A DNA stretch of 64,000 bases. It comes from Loxodes magnus (Eukaryota; Ciliophora; Karyorelictea; Loxodida; Loxodidae). The DNA lies in the NCBI GenBank assembly GCA_946699065.1, contig CAMPDV010000041.1, forward strand, positions 682,001 through 746,000, given 5' to 3'. How positions within the stretch are numbered: position 1 is the first letter of the stretch; the number at the start of each line of letters is the position of its first letter. Position numbers and translations under genes: made by a program. This document shows, one piece after another, positions 1 through 11,919 of the stretch. The notes under the pieces were generated by a model. The model did no database searches, was not told the DNA's origin, and saw only the letters and a program-made list of their open reading frames with translations.

Positions 1-413
1 TTTCTTTCCTTCATTGCCTTCTTATAACAGTTCTTATATATATTGAATTTTTCCTTAAATACTCTTAGAGCGAATTATCTTGTCTTTCCTGTTGTCTTTT
101 CCCACTCTCCAAAAGTTTGGTAATTCTAAAACTGTTCTTCAAAGCATTTAGGTTCCATACATTTATGAAGGCAATACTTGAAGTGATGCTTATCAATTTT
201 GTTTTACTCAAAGCATTACTTTTTACAATGCATAGGAGCTTCGAAATCTGATTTGATAGTAAATTCATCTTCATTTATTTCTATTTATTACTGACTCTAA
301 GCGTTCTATTATTGTGTTTCTGATGACACTTACTCAGCTTATTAATCCTCTTACTGATATGAAATTTAGCAAAATAGTAGAATAAGAACTAAAGCCTATT
401 GTATTTGCTTCAT
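1..413 (-). CDS. Secreted Cys-rich protein, partial (runs off window start)
   Basis: Minus-strand reading frame starting at the ATG at 411-413 and still open at base 1, so the C-terminus is missing. With TAA/TAG as Gln the N-terminus is a textbook signal peptide (MKQIQQALVLILLFCQISYQ), followed by a Gln/Glu-rich linker and then a cysteine-rich segment with the spacing C-x3-C, 13 residues, C-x3-C, x4, C (around residues 65-100), then a Lys-rich helical region. The signal peptide and paired cysteines suggest a secreted or lumenal disulphide-bonded protein. The family is not recognised. There is no in-frame TGA in the visible part and no obvious intron. Confidence 0.65.
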
Positions 414-1408
414 TTGTATCAAATATACAAATTAGTGAAAATGGAAGCTATTTAACTTATTAATTCATACTCAAATAACTATTCTAGAATCATTCTTTTC
501 CCTTTTAAGTTCCAAGTAAACTTTAGCTTTGTTAACTTGCTATCAGTCTATTGAGTAACTATAGCTCTTTATATAGGATTATTAATCATGTTCACTATTT
601 TCTATAAAGGATTAGCAAAATTACACTTTTAGTTTTTATGAAGAGAAGAATATATCAAGCTACTTATAAGACTTAAGTTAAAGTCTCTATTTAATCATTA
701 TTAAAAGCTAATAAGAGTTAATAGTCCTAATATGTTACTTTTATTTAGGAAGTAATGAATAATAAAACATCGAGCTTGCTTAGTAGATCTAAAGATTAAT
801 TACTTCTAATTTAGTTAGTTTTAAGATTTAGTTAAGAAATTGCTATAAATAAACTATTTCTTTAGTATTACTAATCTAGTTTAATAGCTATAATAAGAAA
901 TAAATTATGCTTAATACTATGCATTATATTAAACAGAACCTTACTAGTTATAAAGAGAAGTTCTCAGAGTGGAATTATTACACAAGAAAGGAGAATTTTA
1001 TGTAATATTATTGAAAGCTAACTGTCAAATGCTTTGGTAGATAGTTAAATATTGATGATAGTGTGAAAGATCTAAGCAAAATAGTTTAGAGTATTTTATT
1101 TATCGCTTCAATGCTTTTATTTGTATAAGATTCCAATTTCAGTGAACATATTTTTTGATTTTCATATGATATTAAAAAGGTGATTACCTCTTAATTCGAA
1201 GTAGGTATATTTTAATCTGGAAATAAATAGATTTTGCTACCTCTATAATAATAATATTTCCTTTTGAAACTTGATAGCTTATAAGAACATTGAAAACATA
1301 TGCATTTACTAGGAGGATTATGTAATATCATCTTTAAGAGAAGGAGCACTAAGAAGTGGAAAAAATGACTTATGAAATTAAATAAGAATGGAAATTAAAT
1401 GGTTTAGA
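414..1408. other. AT-rich intergenic spacer
   Basis: No gene with coding-like composition is seen. A plus-strand frame is open from about 640 to 1062, but its predicted peptide is almost free of Gly, Asp and Glu and looks like chance translation of AT-rich DNA. Confidence 0.5.
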
Positions 1409-2218
1409 TCATTTCTTAACAGTCTAACTAGCGCATTTCTACATTTTTTCGAAGTAAATTTAGTATTTAGCTGGGTTATTCTTTTTATAATGAGCTTATG
1501 AAGCATTAATTTCCTCTTCAGAGAAGTTGAATATCTCTTACATCTCGTCTGATATAAAACAACTAATATAGGCAATGCTTTCATTGTTAAATTATGCTTC
1601 TTATTTACATAATTCTTCCATTCTTTTTACTTGATAATCAAGCATTTGTTCTATTTAGGTATTTGTTATGTATTCAGGAAAAGGTGTCTTAGCAAGAACT
1701 AGTGCGTCTGTTAGGCCTTCTAAAGCCTTTTTTACCTCAAAGCTAGCATTATACATGCTTAGCCAAATTCTAAACTGCATAATTTCGAATCCTAATTCTG
1801 TAAGAGCCTCTCTAATAGCTTCATCAACTGACATTTATTAAGTTAGAGAAAATTCTTTAACGATTTTACGATACATGGCATCGTCTTTCTTATGATATTT
1901 CTTCCTTTAATCTCTTCACTAAGGTTTAATTTCCATCATTTTATTAGCTAGCTTTTCTTTTGAGCGTGCTAATATATACATTAAATTTTATTTGTGGAGA
2001 GGTTCTTCAGCAGCAGCAGGTATATTGATTGAGTCTTCCTAGCTTTGACTATCTTACTCTTCATTATTATTTTCCTTCTAACTCTATTATTCACTTTTTT
2101 CTACTTCAATCTCCACTTTTTTTACCTTTTTAATTGGTCTTGTAAGTCAATAAACTATAGCAGCAATAGCGACTCCTATTGAGATACCAACTACAACTTT
2201 TGCTGCTTTTTTTTCCAT
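1409..2218 (-). CDS. Unknown protein with N-terminal membrane anchor, 269 aa
   Basis: The frame runs from the ATG at 2216-2218 to TGA at 1409-1411. Residues about 6-24 form one hydrophobic helix (VVVGISIGVAIAAIVYW), whose last Trp is encoded by TGA, flanked by Lys residues, so a single-pass anchor with a short N-terminal tail is likely. A Gln/Glu/Ser-rich linker follows, and then a helical domain of about 170 residues rich in charged and aromatic residues. No enzyme motif or known family is recognised. The composition (many Glu, Lys, Ala) is typical of a real gene here, and the downstream sequence loses that character right after the TGA, which supports the stop. Confidence 0.7.
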
Positions 2219-2802
2219 TTTTATGGATATAAACATATGACATGTTTTATTAGTTTAACTATCTTTTCACAAACTAAGTCATTATCAAAAACTAATGCAA
2301 CCTATATCCATTACACCTTTAAGGTATATTTCATTATAGCTAGCCATCTAATCCCTTATTCTACACCCACTCAATATATTTCTATTCCATCACTCTTTTT
2401 TAACTTTTTTTAGCATATTAAATATATGAGCTTGTCGTTAATAGATATATTAGAACTTTATCCTTTAGTATTATCCTCTGAACTAATAAAAGAGTAGAAA
2501 TTAATAAGCCAAATAGCTAGCATAAGATGCTTATATAGAGGCTTTAAGTTTGACTGGTTGAATTTTAATTATCTTAGAATAAATTAATCCCATTAAACTT
2601 TAAAGCTCTTCTGAAAGAATCTTTGAATTTGGATTAATTAGATACTTTAATTTTCTATACCTAATTCATAATGTTAAACCCTTTAACTATTTCTATTTAC
2701 AAAAGCAACTGTATATTATAATAAAATTAATCTTAGAAGTTATCGTCTATTAATATAAGAAGAGGTAAAATAAAAATAAGAATAAAGATTGCTTTGAGTT
2801 TA
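2219..2802. other. AT-rich intergenic spacer
   Basis: Low-complexity AT-rich DNA between two minus-strand genes; it should hold the promoter of the 1409-2218 gene and the 3' end of the RING-WWE gene. No gene or RNA is recognised. Confidence 0.5.
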
Positions 2803-4254
2803 TCATAGTAGTTTTTGAATTATTTGTGAAACTTCATTATAGTTTCCTACTAAAATCGCTCCCTCGATTATTGTTTCTTTTCTTACTATTCTCCTAGCTC
2901 TTCCTTACTATCCAATCTATAAATTTTTATTAAAGTCAATAGAAAATTAATTATGCCCTATTTTAAAAGAGCAATTCTGTCTTTAATTTTTACAGTTCTC
3001 TATTGAGCTTTACAATTACTCGCTGTATTTTTATAAGCTATTATTATCATCCTCATAATATCACTCAGCTTTAGATTCTCAATTTTTTTAAATTTTTTTA
3101 ACTTTTCTTTCTTTATCTGATTCTATGTTTTTCTGATACCATTCAGGTGCAAAAATCGAACTAGATAAATTGATGAGAAAGACAAAGTTCATACAATTTA
3201 TTAAGAAATTATCTAATTTATTTTTTAAGCTTCAAGATAAGCACACTGTCTGTTCTGTTTAGTAGTCTTGCCATTAGTTCTGATTATTAAATCACTGAAA
3301 TTACTCTTTTATATTATTATAGAAGCTTCTATCTATTTGACAAACTTAAACTCCTGTGAAACTTTAAGATATGGCCTTCAATTTGTTTTGTTCTTCCTAA
3401 TTAAGAGCAATAAATTAAACGAATTTAAAGCTTTAATATTTCTAAGGTATAGATATTATTTTTCTTTGATCCAAGCTTTAGTTTGCTCTATAAGTGAGAG
3501 AAGGATTTCTTTACGCTTAATCCTTATAATCATTTTTAACGTAATCCTTCTAAGAGAACTACTGTTCAACTCTTCTGTTATATTATTCTATATCCTATAT
3601 CACTTTTTCCTGCTTTTCTATAAATTAAGTAATTTAGAGCTTTTTAGTGCTAGAAAAATTATTATTCTTATCCTTTATCACCTAAAGTGCCATTTTCGCT
3701 CTAAAATACAGTTTACTTTCTAATAGGGCTAAATAATACAGAATTTATGTACTATATCAATATTCATTTTGCCAGAGTTACTATTATTATTTTATGAAGC
3801 TTGCGCTTAATGCATCACTTATCAAAATGATCTCTTACCATTATCTATCTCTGAATAAAAGCTTAAAATAAGCTAGGAGAAGAGGAATGCTGTAGTATTT
3901 TTTGTCTACTTTTGATTTTAAATCTTGAATAGTAAAATTAATAGATTAGGGCTATATCTATAAATTCAAAGAGTCAGTTTTCTAGTTCATTTGCATCATG
4001 CTAGGATTTAAAGGTTCCTGTTTAATCTTTTGTAATTAGTTAAGAATTATAGTTATATCAGTCTTTAGCAGTTAAGGATTGGTGATTTAAGAACAATATT
4101 AGCAAACGAAGCACACATAAGTTTAAGTCAATTTACACTATTATTCAATACATTCTAAGCAAGCCAAGTGGTTACAAGTAAGTATTTTAGGGATTTTAGC
4201 AAACCTATCATACAGCCCTTTACATTTCGTACAGATAAAGTCAAATTAATTCAT
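2803..4254 (-). CDS. RING-WWE protein, probable E3 ubiquitin ligase, 483 aa
   Basis: Single open frame from the ATG at 4252-4254 to TGA at 2803-2805. Residues 8-51 are a RING finger with the pattern C-x2-C, C-x-H, C-x2-C and C-x2-C (for example CTKCKGLY and CNHLACLECIEQQC). The middle is helical and Gln-rich. Residues about 395-465 match the WWE fold: Trp-Tyr-Tyr-Glu-Asp at the start, a Tyr-Ser turn, FSIDF, and the closing G-rAR-x-VRR-like stretch. The first WWE Trp (codon 398, base 3063) is a TGA, as are two others nearby. RING plus WWE is the layout of ligases such as RNF146 and Deltex, where WWE binds (iso-)ADP-ribose, so PAR-directed ubiquitination is the natural inference. It is untested here, and the middle region is unlike either family. 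Confidence 0.85.
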
Positions 4255-4845
4255 CGATTATTATAATTAACTATAATCTGCTTATTATATTATATTATAA
4301 TATAATTTTCCTTTTATCCTCTTTTTTTGCTCTTTAAAAGATATTGCTAAATATTCATCAGTACATTTTATTTAGCTATAAGCTAAATTAGATTTATTAA
4401 ACGCAAGAAATCTTAGTTATGTATTAATTTTTGCTTGTTACGCTTTTCTTAAAAAGTACAAAATAAGTTTTATTATATTAGAAGATTCTGATGCTTTAGT
4501 TTTAATTTGCATTTATTTTGCTTGATAGATTTTTAGGTTATATAACAAAATTCACCTTTTTAAGTATACTTTTTAATACTTAGCATATTATACTATAGTA
4601 TATTGAAATCTACACTCGCTAAATAGCAATAAATTATTTAAAATACTCTAAAATGCCATAATTTTGAAGATTGAAGAACAGACATAACCAATTTTAAAGT
4701 GACGCATTGCTGACTTACTTTAAATAGATATAAAAACTGTATAAAATAGTTATTAAATCCTTAATATGAGAAATACTTAATTGTCTTATTAACTAAATAC
4801 CATTTTACTATATTTATCTCCTTTTAAATCTGTAGCATTTATTGT
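4255..4845. other. AT-rich intergenic spacer
   Basis: AT-rich spacer between two minus-strand genes. It contains a short alternating TA/TTA palindromic run near 4276-4305. No gene is recognised. Confidence 0.45.
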
Positions 4846-6852
4846 TCATTTCAAGATATATCTAAATTTATATCTTAAAGTGAAAATAACAATTAACTTT
4901 AATACTTTCTAATAGTTAAAACTTACTAGCAATAAGCATTATTCTATTGATAGATTTGAATTTATATTTTGATAGTTTGTTATAAATGATAATATAGAAT
5001 TTTGAAACTCCTCAACGTTAAGTTTTAAAGGCTTAATTCAACAAATTAAAATACTGTTTTTATAAATCTTTGGTTCTTCTATAAAATTTTAGAATCTCTC
5101 TTTTCATTGATTTGCTCCTTCTCTTAAACTTTAGTTTATTCCTTATATTTTTCCATCTCTTCTTAGAACTTATCTATTTATGTACTTCAGTTCTCTTTAT
5201 TCTTTATGCAGTTTTCTAGACAAATTTTACAGTTTGGAAGAACTGTTTGCAGAATTTCGAAAATTGGAATGACAATAGCTGAGATGTAACCTATTTAAGT
5301 TTTTGCTATGTTGACTGTATATTTATCATTTAGTTAGCCTACTTAAATACCTAAGCTTCTTTCTTTGTCTCCTTAATTAAAGAATTCCTCCATGATAAGT
5401 AAAGCTCAGTGTTAGCAAGTCTGTCATGGCTTTGCTGGGTTAGCAATATCAGCTGTATGAATTAGCATTTCTAGAAAGTTTCTTTTATCTTGTTGCTTGC
5501 ATTCCTTTTACACACTAAATTTGCTTTTGAAAATTGTTAGATCTGAAAAATGCCTTGACATATCAGTAGCCAAGACCATATATATCATTTGCTCCCTAAT
5601 GGATAGATAATCTTCTTTAGAAAGGTTTTAAAATAAAAAAACGTCAGAGTTGTTAATAATAAGGCTGAAGGCTGCTGAAACATGGTAATTTTCCAGAACT
5701 GCTTAATCGTTATAAATTATAGATAGCTGATGATGATTTTCTATAAGAAATACGTTATTCAATCCAGGGTGCTAGTAATCGTGAATGAGAGCACTTAAAT
5801 AACATCCACAAAGCTCGAGATCCGTAAGTTTTGCTATGTCAGCCGCTTCTCCAGTCAATAAGAAATAGTTAATTGTCTGAACTACATCAGCAGCATGAGT
5901 TGCATTGTGATATGGATTTTCTTTTATGTAGCCATCTTAAATTAACTAAGCAAAGTTTTTGAGTTTTTGTATTTCTAAATTCAACGTTCTGATGATATCC
6001 AGCTAGTTAAAAATAAATGGAACTAAATGCATAATTTCAGTAGAATCAGTAATGGATTGTAGGAAAAAAATATCGAATTCATAAGTGCTACTTTTATCTA
6101 AGCATCTTAAGATACTATCCTAGAAGTCATTATGAGTTTAGAATTCATTTCAGGATTTTGTAGCAACTTTAAGTTTACTCTTTTTTCTTTGTTGTGTTTT
6201 TGCGCTATTGGAATATTGATTTACCCACTATAGAATTTCTTGCTATTTTTCATCATTTTCATCTCCTTCAAAAGTAATAATGGGTTCATAAAGCTTATTT
6301 GATATAATGATTTACAAGACTTATGAGCAGATATCCTAAAATTCTTAGTCCTCTTTAGCAAATTAACTCTCCTTCAATTAATTTAGCACATTAGTTGATC
6401 TCTCCACTGGTGAAATTATGCCTTTCTTAAAGTTTCTTCTCTTCTCCCTAATTCTTCTCATTTGATTCATTTTTCTAAACATAATTACTATTCTCAGCAA
6501 CCTCAAAACTGCTCTAAATTTATCAAAAACCTTGCCAGATAAATCTGATCTTGTAATTTGCAAGATAGTAAAAATGAAGCATGATAAAACGATAATGATA
6601 TCGAAAGTATTCCAGCAGTCTTTAAGATAGATCTGAATAAGAACTTACTAGTCCAGCTGAAATTACTTTTAGGAATATTTCAATGATAAAGACTAGTAAA
6701 ATGAAGAGTTCGATGAAGTTTATAACTTTAGCAGAATACTAAATATCATTCTCAAGAATGATGTTTATTATCACTATAATAGCATATAAGAAAATGAGAA
6801 CTAGTATTATTGTCTCCACTTTCCTACTAAACATTACTTCTGCTATTTTCAT
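4846..6852 (-). CDS. Voltage-sensor domain fused to class I cyclic-nucleotide phosphodiesterase, about 655 aa
   Basis: The frame starts at the ATG at 6850-6852 and is interrupted by a 16-nt GT-AG intron at 6633-6648. Residues 1-130 are a four-helix voltage sensor: S1, an acidic S2 (INFIELFILLVFIIEIFLK), S3 with NTFD, and S4 with spaced arginines (FRAVLRLLRIVIMFRK), running into a basic helix. No pore loop follows. Residues about 250-530 are a PDE catalytic domain with YHNATHAADV, LIHDYQHPGLNN (the HD metal site), HTADIANPAKPW and QGDKERS. Its conserved Trp positions (KPW, QHW) are TGA. The protein should hydrolyse cAMP or cGMP under membrane-potential control, probably at the ciliary or plasma membrane. 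The end is uncertain: after a Lys/Glu-rich helix the frame needs a second intron (about 23 nt, near 5045-5070) to reach the TGA at 4846-4848. Confidence 0.85.
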
Positions 6853-9200
6853 TCTTCAGTTTGGCAGTTTTCCTCAAATCTTTTTATCTTCTGGCTAGAG
6901 AATAGAAACTTACCTATACTTTGGCTTAATCTAGCATTTTATTCAACTTATTTAATACTGAATCTCTTTGAATTTTAATGTTAAACTATATAGCGATATT
7001 TTCAGTTATTCTCAAAAAGTTAAATTTTATCACTTTTAATAAGTTTTCTTTAAACTTTTATATAAAAGGAGTTTGATCAGATTGTTAAATGAAGCATATT
7101 TATATTTCTTTACTTGGTTAAGTTAAATTTTAGGGAATTATCTGTAATATTTTAATTAATTAAGCTTTCAAATCTTTCATCTATTACTTCTAACTAACAT
7201 ATCAGTTCAAATAATCCCAATCTCTTTTTAAAAACCTTCTTATTATAGACAGATATATGTCTATTTCATCAATTTACTATTTACTTAGATAGAAATTTTC
7301 TGTTTTGATTTTATAAAGTCAGATATATTTCCTTCAGATAAGTAGTTAGAAGATAGAATTATATAAAACATAATTTACAGGATGAGCTGTTGTAACTGAC
7401 TTACATGTAATGATAGTTCACTTTTTATTAAAGTAAAAGCATAACAAAAATACAATTTCCTTATACAAGCTCTAATACTTATCTATATATATTCTCATAT
7501 TAACCTCTCATACTCTAACTTTGTTTGCCTTTCTATTATTTTAATTTATTTAGAATACTTAAACTTTCTTAAATGAACTTACTATCCTTTGCAGGAACTG
7601 GCATAATAATCTTTGAGCATATCCAATATTAAGAATAAAAGCTCTAACTATTATTTAAATGTAGAATTTAAGTATTACTTCAGTACTTATTAAAGTTAAT
7701 TATATCAATAGTAGAAATAAGACATAAAACTCTATCTTTTCGAATATTCAAACTAAATTAGTCTTTAAATGGAGGAAAATGGCTCAAGAAAAAGCGATCG
7801 TAGAAAACTTAAAGTATTTGATGCTTTGAAAGAATAATATTAAAATATTTAAATAGCTAACTAGCTTTTCTCTTTTAATTCTTAAATCTTCAAGATATAA
7901 AAAGGATATAAAATTAGCTAAGCAGATTAAAATTTTTAGCTTTAAAAATAAATTTAACTAAAGTAAATGCATTTCTGTTTTATTTAGATTAGGTCAAAAG
8001 AATCATCTAGGTACGTTATTTTTATTATAAATATCAAATGAAAAATTTACCGCTTTATTTAGAAACTACTTGCTTTGAATACTTTGCATCATTTATTTTT
8101 ATAAGATAAAATATTATTAGATAAAGCTTTCTTATCTTTAGAGTGTGCTTTAGACATATTTCTAAATATACTATTTCATAATATACTATTATATTAACTA
8201 TATAGCTATTTTTTTGTTCCGAATTAAGTATTTTTCTTACTATATAATATCTCCGTTAGAAGCCCCTAAAATATTCATAGTATTAATTTTTTAAATAAAT
8301 GTAAAACTAACATATTGCTTATCTTTATGTTTGCTAATAATGGTAGAATTTATAAGCGCTATGAAAAATATTAAAACTATCCATTTCAAATATATTATCT
8401 ACAAACTCTATTAAGTAAAAGGAATAATCCAGCCCAAAAATGTTCTCAACTTCCTTTTCTAATAGTCTGTTTTAGGGTTGGTAGTAAGAGTAAATTTATA
8501 AAGCTAACTATAAACTATTAATTCCTAAATAAATACTAAAGAAAAAGTCTTTCATATAGTGAATTCTAATATGTATTGTATTATAAATACATCTATCCTA
8601 ATTAAAGAAAGATATTAAACTTCATACTTAATTAAGCATTTTTACTTTGCAAGATAGTTTTTCTGTATCCTCAGTATTAATAAAACTTTAAGTATTTAGA
8701 TTTTTTAATGATATTTCGTTAGTAATTTAAATAACTCAAGGAACTAGATTAATTAAGCTAAGTAAAATAATAAGAGTCATTATACCTGATTAAGAAGACT
8801 GAATATCAATTTTCAGTAGCTTGGACTAACAAAATAAATAAGGTATATTTATGATTTAGATAAAGGAAGTTCTGTTGCATGATTTAAAAGAAAGGTATTA
8901 ATTATACTTATTCATTGCTTTTTCATTTTATAGGAAGATATTTATCAAATTAAATTAATTCGGTTATAAGATATGAGTAACATCTCCTAAAGATATCATC
9001 CCCATAGTCATAAATAAATCTCTATATCATTATAATCTTTCAACCTACTAAAAACTTTTCCTTCTTTCCTTAAATACTTATAGTCTGCTTCAAAAGACAC
9101 TAGCATTAAATATAAAACTCCTGTATTAATTCAATTCATTAGGCAATTAATAAGGAAATGCAAGTAAAGAATAAAACTTCACTTTAATAAAAAGTTAATA
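6853..9200. other. Long AT-rich spacer, no supported gene
   Basis: About 2.3 kb of AT-rich DNA between divergent genes; promoters of both flanking genes must lie here. A short Lys/Asp-rich frame begins near 7770-7800 on the plus strand but soon turns into AT-rich noise, so it is not called. Confidence 0.4.
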
Positions 9201-10512
9201 ATGGAAAGTACATCTACTAGCTTATTTTAAATAAATAGAATACCTTTATAAAAAGTATTCCACTTTATTAACACTTCCTAAACCTACATCACCCTGGATT
9301 AATTTGCTAGCTTCTGTAGAGATATGAAAATATTCCCTGAAATCTTGAGTAAGCTTGATCTTCATAAGACTATCTAGGTGATGCAAAGATATTCGGAAAC
9401 TAGTTTGAAAAATTAGGGAATTGATTTTAGAGGCTTTGAATCTGCTTTAATTCTTATTGCTAAATTAGGATTTTCCTATAAAAAGGATGAGGATAGAATT
9501 AAAGCTTTGTTCTTACACTTGAATCCAGTCGTTCAATAGAAATATGGAGTTTAACTAAAGTATCAATCCTAGCAAATGCAGGAAAAATAATTAACGCTAA
9601 GTCCTAAAACTTAAAAGATTAAAAAGGAAATCAAAGTTATTGGACTATATAATAGGAATATCTACTTTTCACCAAAAGGAATATGCAGCAATTCTAACAG
9701 GGCTAACGAAGCTGTAATAGAGAAAATCTAGAATGAAAATGAAAAAAATTCAAAGATATCTTAAAAAAAGAGCAGATAAGCGATTTTAAGTGGAAGAATT
9801 CCTCTAAAGGAAGCATTGGAAAATAATTTTTTAAGGAAGTAAAAAAGTAAAAGGCCTCATTCTTCCCTAGACACGAAAAATATATCCTAAAAGAATCTTA
9901 TCTTAGATAATGGAAAATAAAATAAAAGATCTAAGAGAGAGCTAGATTTTAGAAGAAATAGCAGTTAAAAGTAATTTATAAATATATAGCATCCAAATAG
10001 AAGCCTAAAACAAGAAAAAGGTTTGAAGACCACAAATTTAAGCTTGCTCTTATTAAGGATCTCCAAGAAATTTCAATAGAATGATCGATCAGACTCCTCC
10101 TCCAGGTCCAGCTCAATTCTAATTTTAATAACCTAAATCTAAAATAAATATAATCAACAACAAGGGCATAAAAAAATAAAAGACTCCCCCATCTAGAAAT
10201 TCCTAATCAACAAGATGTTCCCCAAGCAAGAATGAAGCAGAATTTAAACTACTACTAGCTTAATAAATATTCTAGCATTTTAGGAATAACCAAGAGAAAA
10301 TTCAGAGGAAGTTTAATGACCCAGATGTAAGCAAGAAATCTCAATAATCCTAAATTAAAGCAGTTCACTTTATCTAGAATGAAAATAGTTTGTAAAATTA
10401 AAATAAGAAGTTGATCGCTCAGATTCAATATTTAAAGAATTAAAGAATATCTAACAAAGCTCTAATGAAAATTTGTTTTGGTGGATGGAAACTATATGCT
10501 CACATAAAATGA
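9201..10512 (+). CDS. EF-hand-like N-terminal domain protein, 430 aa
   Basis: Starts at the ATG at 9201, ends at TGA 10510-10512, and has one 19-nt GT-AG intron at 9971-9989; removing it keeps one coding-like frame on both sides and gives exactly 431 codons. Residues about 25-105 resemble the divergent paired-helix EF-hand-like modules common in ciliate and apicomplexan flagellar proteins (ITLDQFASFCRDMKIFPEIL and, later, IDFRGFESALILIAKLGF), without an obvious calcium loop. The rest is low-complexity, basic and Ser/Gln/Pro-rich (TPPPGPAQ, KTPPSRNSQS), ending in an aromatic helix (CFGGWKLYAHIK). A cytoskeletal or ciliary role is a guess from this layout. Gly, Asp and Glu content supports coding. 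Confidence 0.7.
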
Positions 10513-11559
10513 TTAATTATTAATTAAGTTTTATTTAAATTCATTTTCTTTTAATATTACAGAAAACAAAATTTGTTAACATAATTCAATTAAAATGACA
10601 TTCAAATAGCACGTGAAATTTAAACCATATTATCTTCTTTTCTTTAGGAAAGAATATTAACTTCCAATATCTTGGATTCTACTTTTATAAGACGTACTAA
10701 ATCTTATATTTGCCTACTATCATACTAATCCTATTATACTTGCTCTGATAAAAGCTTTCATATGATAAACTATTGATAAAATAGCTAATTAAATTATGAG
10801 ATGAAAATATGTTAGCAATAAATCTATCTAAACTAACTCAGCTTCTTTCATTTAAACCCTTTATTTAATATCTTTTTCATTTTACCTTAGTATTAAAATT
10901 TTACAGTAAATAGGCAGTTAAAGACACCTTTGTATTAACTAAAACTATCAAATAAAATTATAAATTTAGAGTTTAACTTTTAAAGCAGCTTATCTAATTT
11001 AATTTCTTCTTAGTATGGCTACATTTTTATTACTTGCGAATCTTCTAATCTTCTGAAGTATTGGGACTTATATAATAACTACAAAGTGTATTTTTAGATA
11101 AAATATCAAACAAATGCTGTATTATCAGTTAAATACAATTACTTATAAATTAAATTTACTGATTAGAAAATTCTGCTAATCATTATATTTAATTTTTACC
11201 TTCTTAAATAGATAAAAATTTTGCTTTTTATAATTATACTAAAATTAACATTTTGCTAAAAATAGATATTTTAGCTTTATCTATTTATTTTGAAAGTTTG
11301 CTGCTTTATATATGTTTTTTAATTTATAAATATTTAATTTATTTCCTAACTCTTCATAATAGGTAAATAGCTATTATTACTAGCAGAAGCTGTTTAGAAA
11401 GTTTAATTAGGATAGAATAAACTATTAATAAATGGAAGTTATAAGGAAATTTAAAAGTGTTTATAAAAACTTAGCTTAAAATTAAATACACTATTAAATA
11501 AAAAAATAATTTTATATTAAAATAATTGGTTACCTTAAGAGTTTAATTTTTTGGACTTA
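10513..11559. other. AT-rich intergenic spacer
   Basis: Nothing recognised; composition is typical spacer. Confidence 0.45.
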
Positions 11560-11860
11560 CAGAAATCATTAATATAACTTACAGAGATAATTAATAAACT
11601 ATATAAGGTTCTCATAAAAAGCTATGCTTGAATATAAATTTTCTGTACGCAATGCCAAATCTACATCGATTCTGCAACCCAACGAAATATTGAGAGGGAT
11701 TAAACTCCAATCGTCCTTATTGAAGCCTTGTCTTTCTGGAATTTTTCAATAATCACATCATCTTACGAAATAATCTAAAGAACACAATTAGTAAAGAATA
11801 TAACTTGGTTTTAGTCTCCTTGTACCATACCACTTGGACACTATATTTAATTATAAAGAA
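11560..11860 (-). pseudogene. Possible degenerate coding fragment beside the retroelement relic
   Basis: Minus strand reads in pieces with coding-like composition (for example GFNKDDWSLIPLNISLG and IDVDLALRTENLYSSIAFYE) but with two TGAs close together and competing good stretches in other frames. G+C is above the local spacer. It may be an eroded part of the adjacent mobile element or of another gene. No family is recognised. Confidence 0.25.
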
Positions 11861-11919
11861 CATAATTATTTAACTTTTTCTAATAGAAAAATTTAAATAA
11901 TTATATTTAAAGAAGGATA

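Noticed and set aside
640-1062. 140-codon plus frame without TGA
   Set aside because: Almost no Gly, Asp or Glu; composition equals random AT-rich DNA.
3268-3723. Long plus-strand hydrophobic frame
   Set aside because: Antisense of the middle of the RING-WWE gene; Leu/Ile/Phe-rich only because the true strand is Lys/Asn/Gln-rich.
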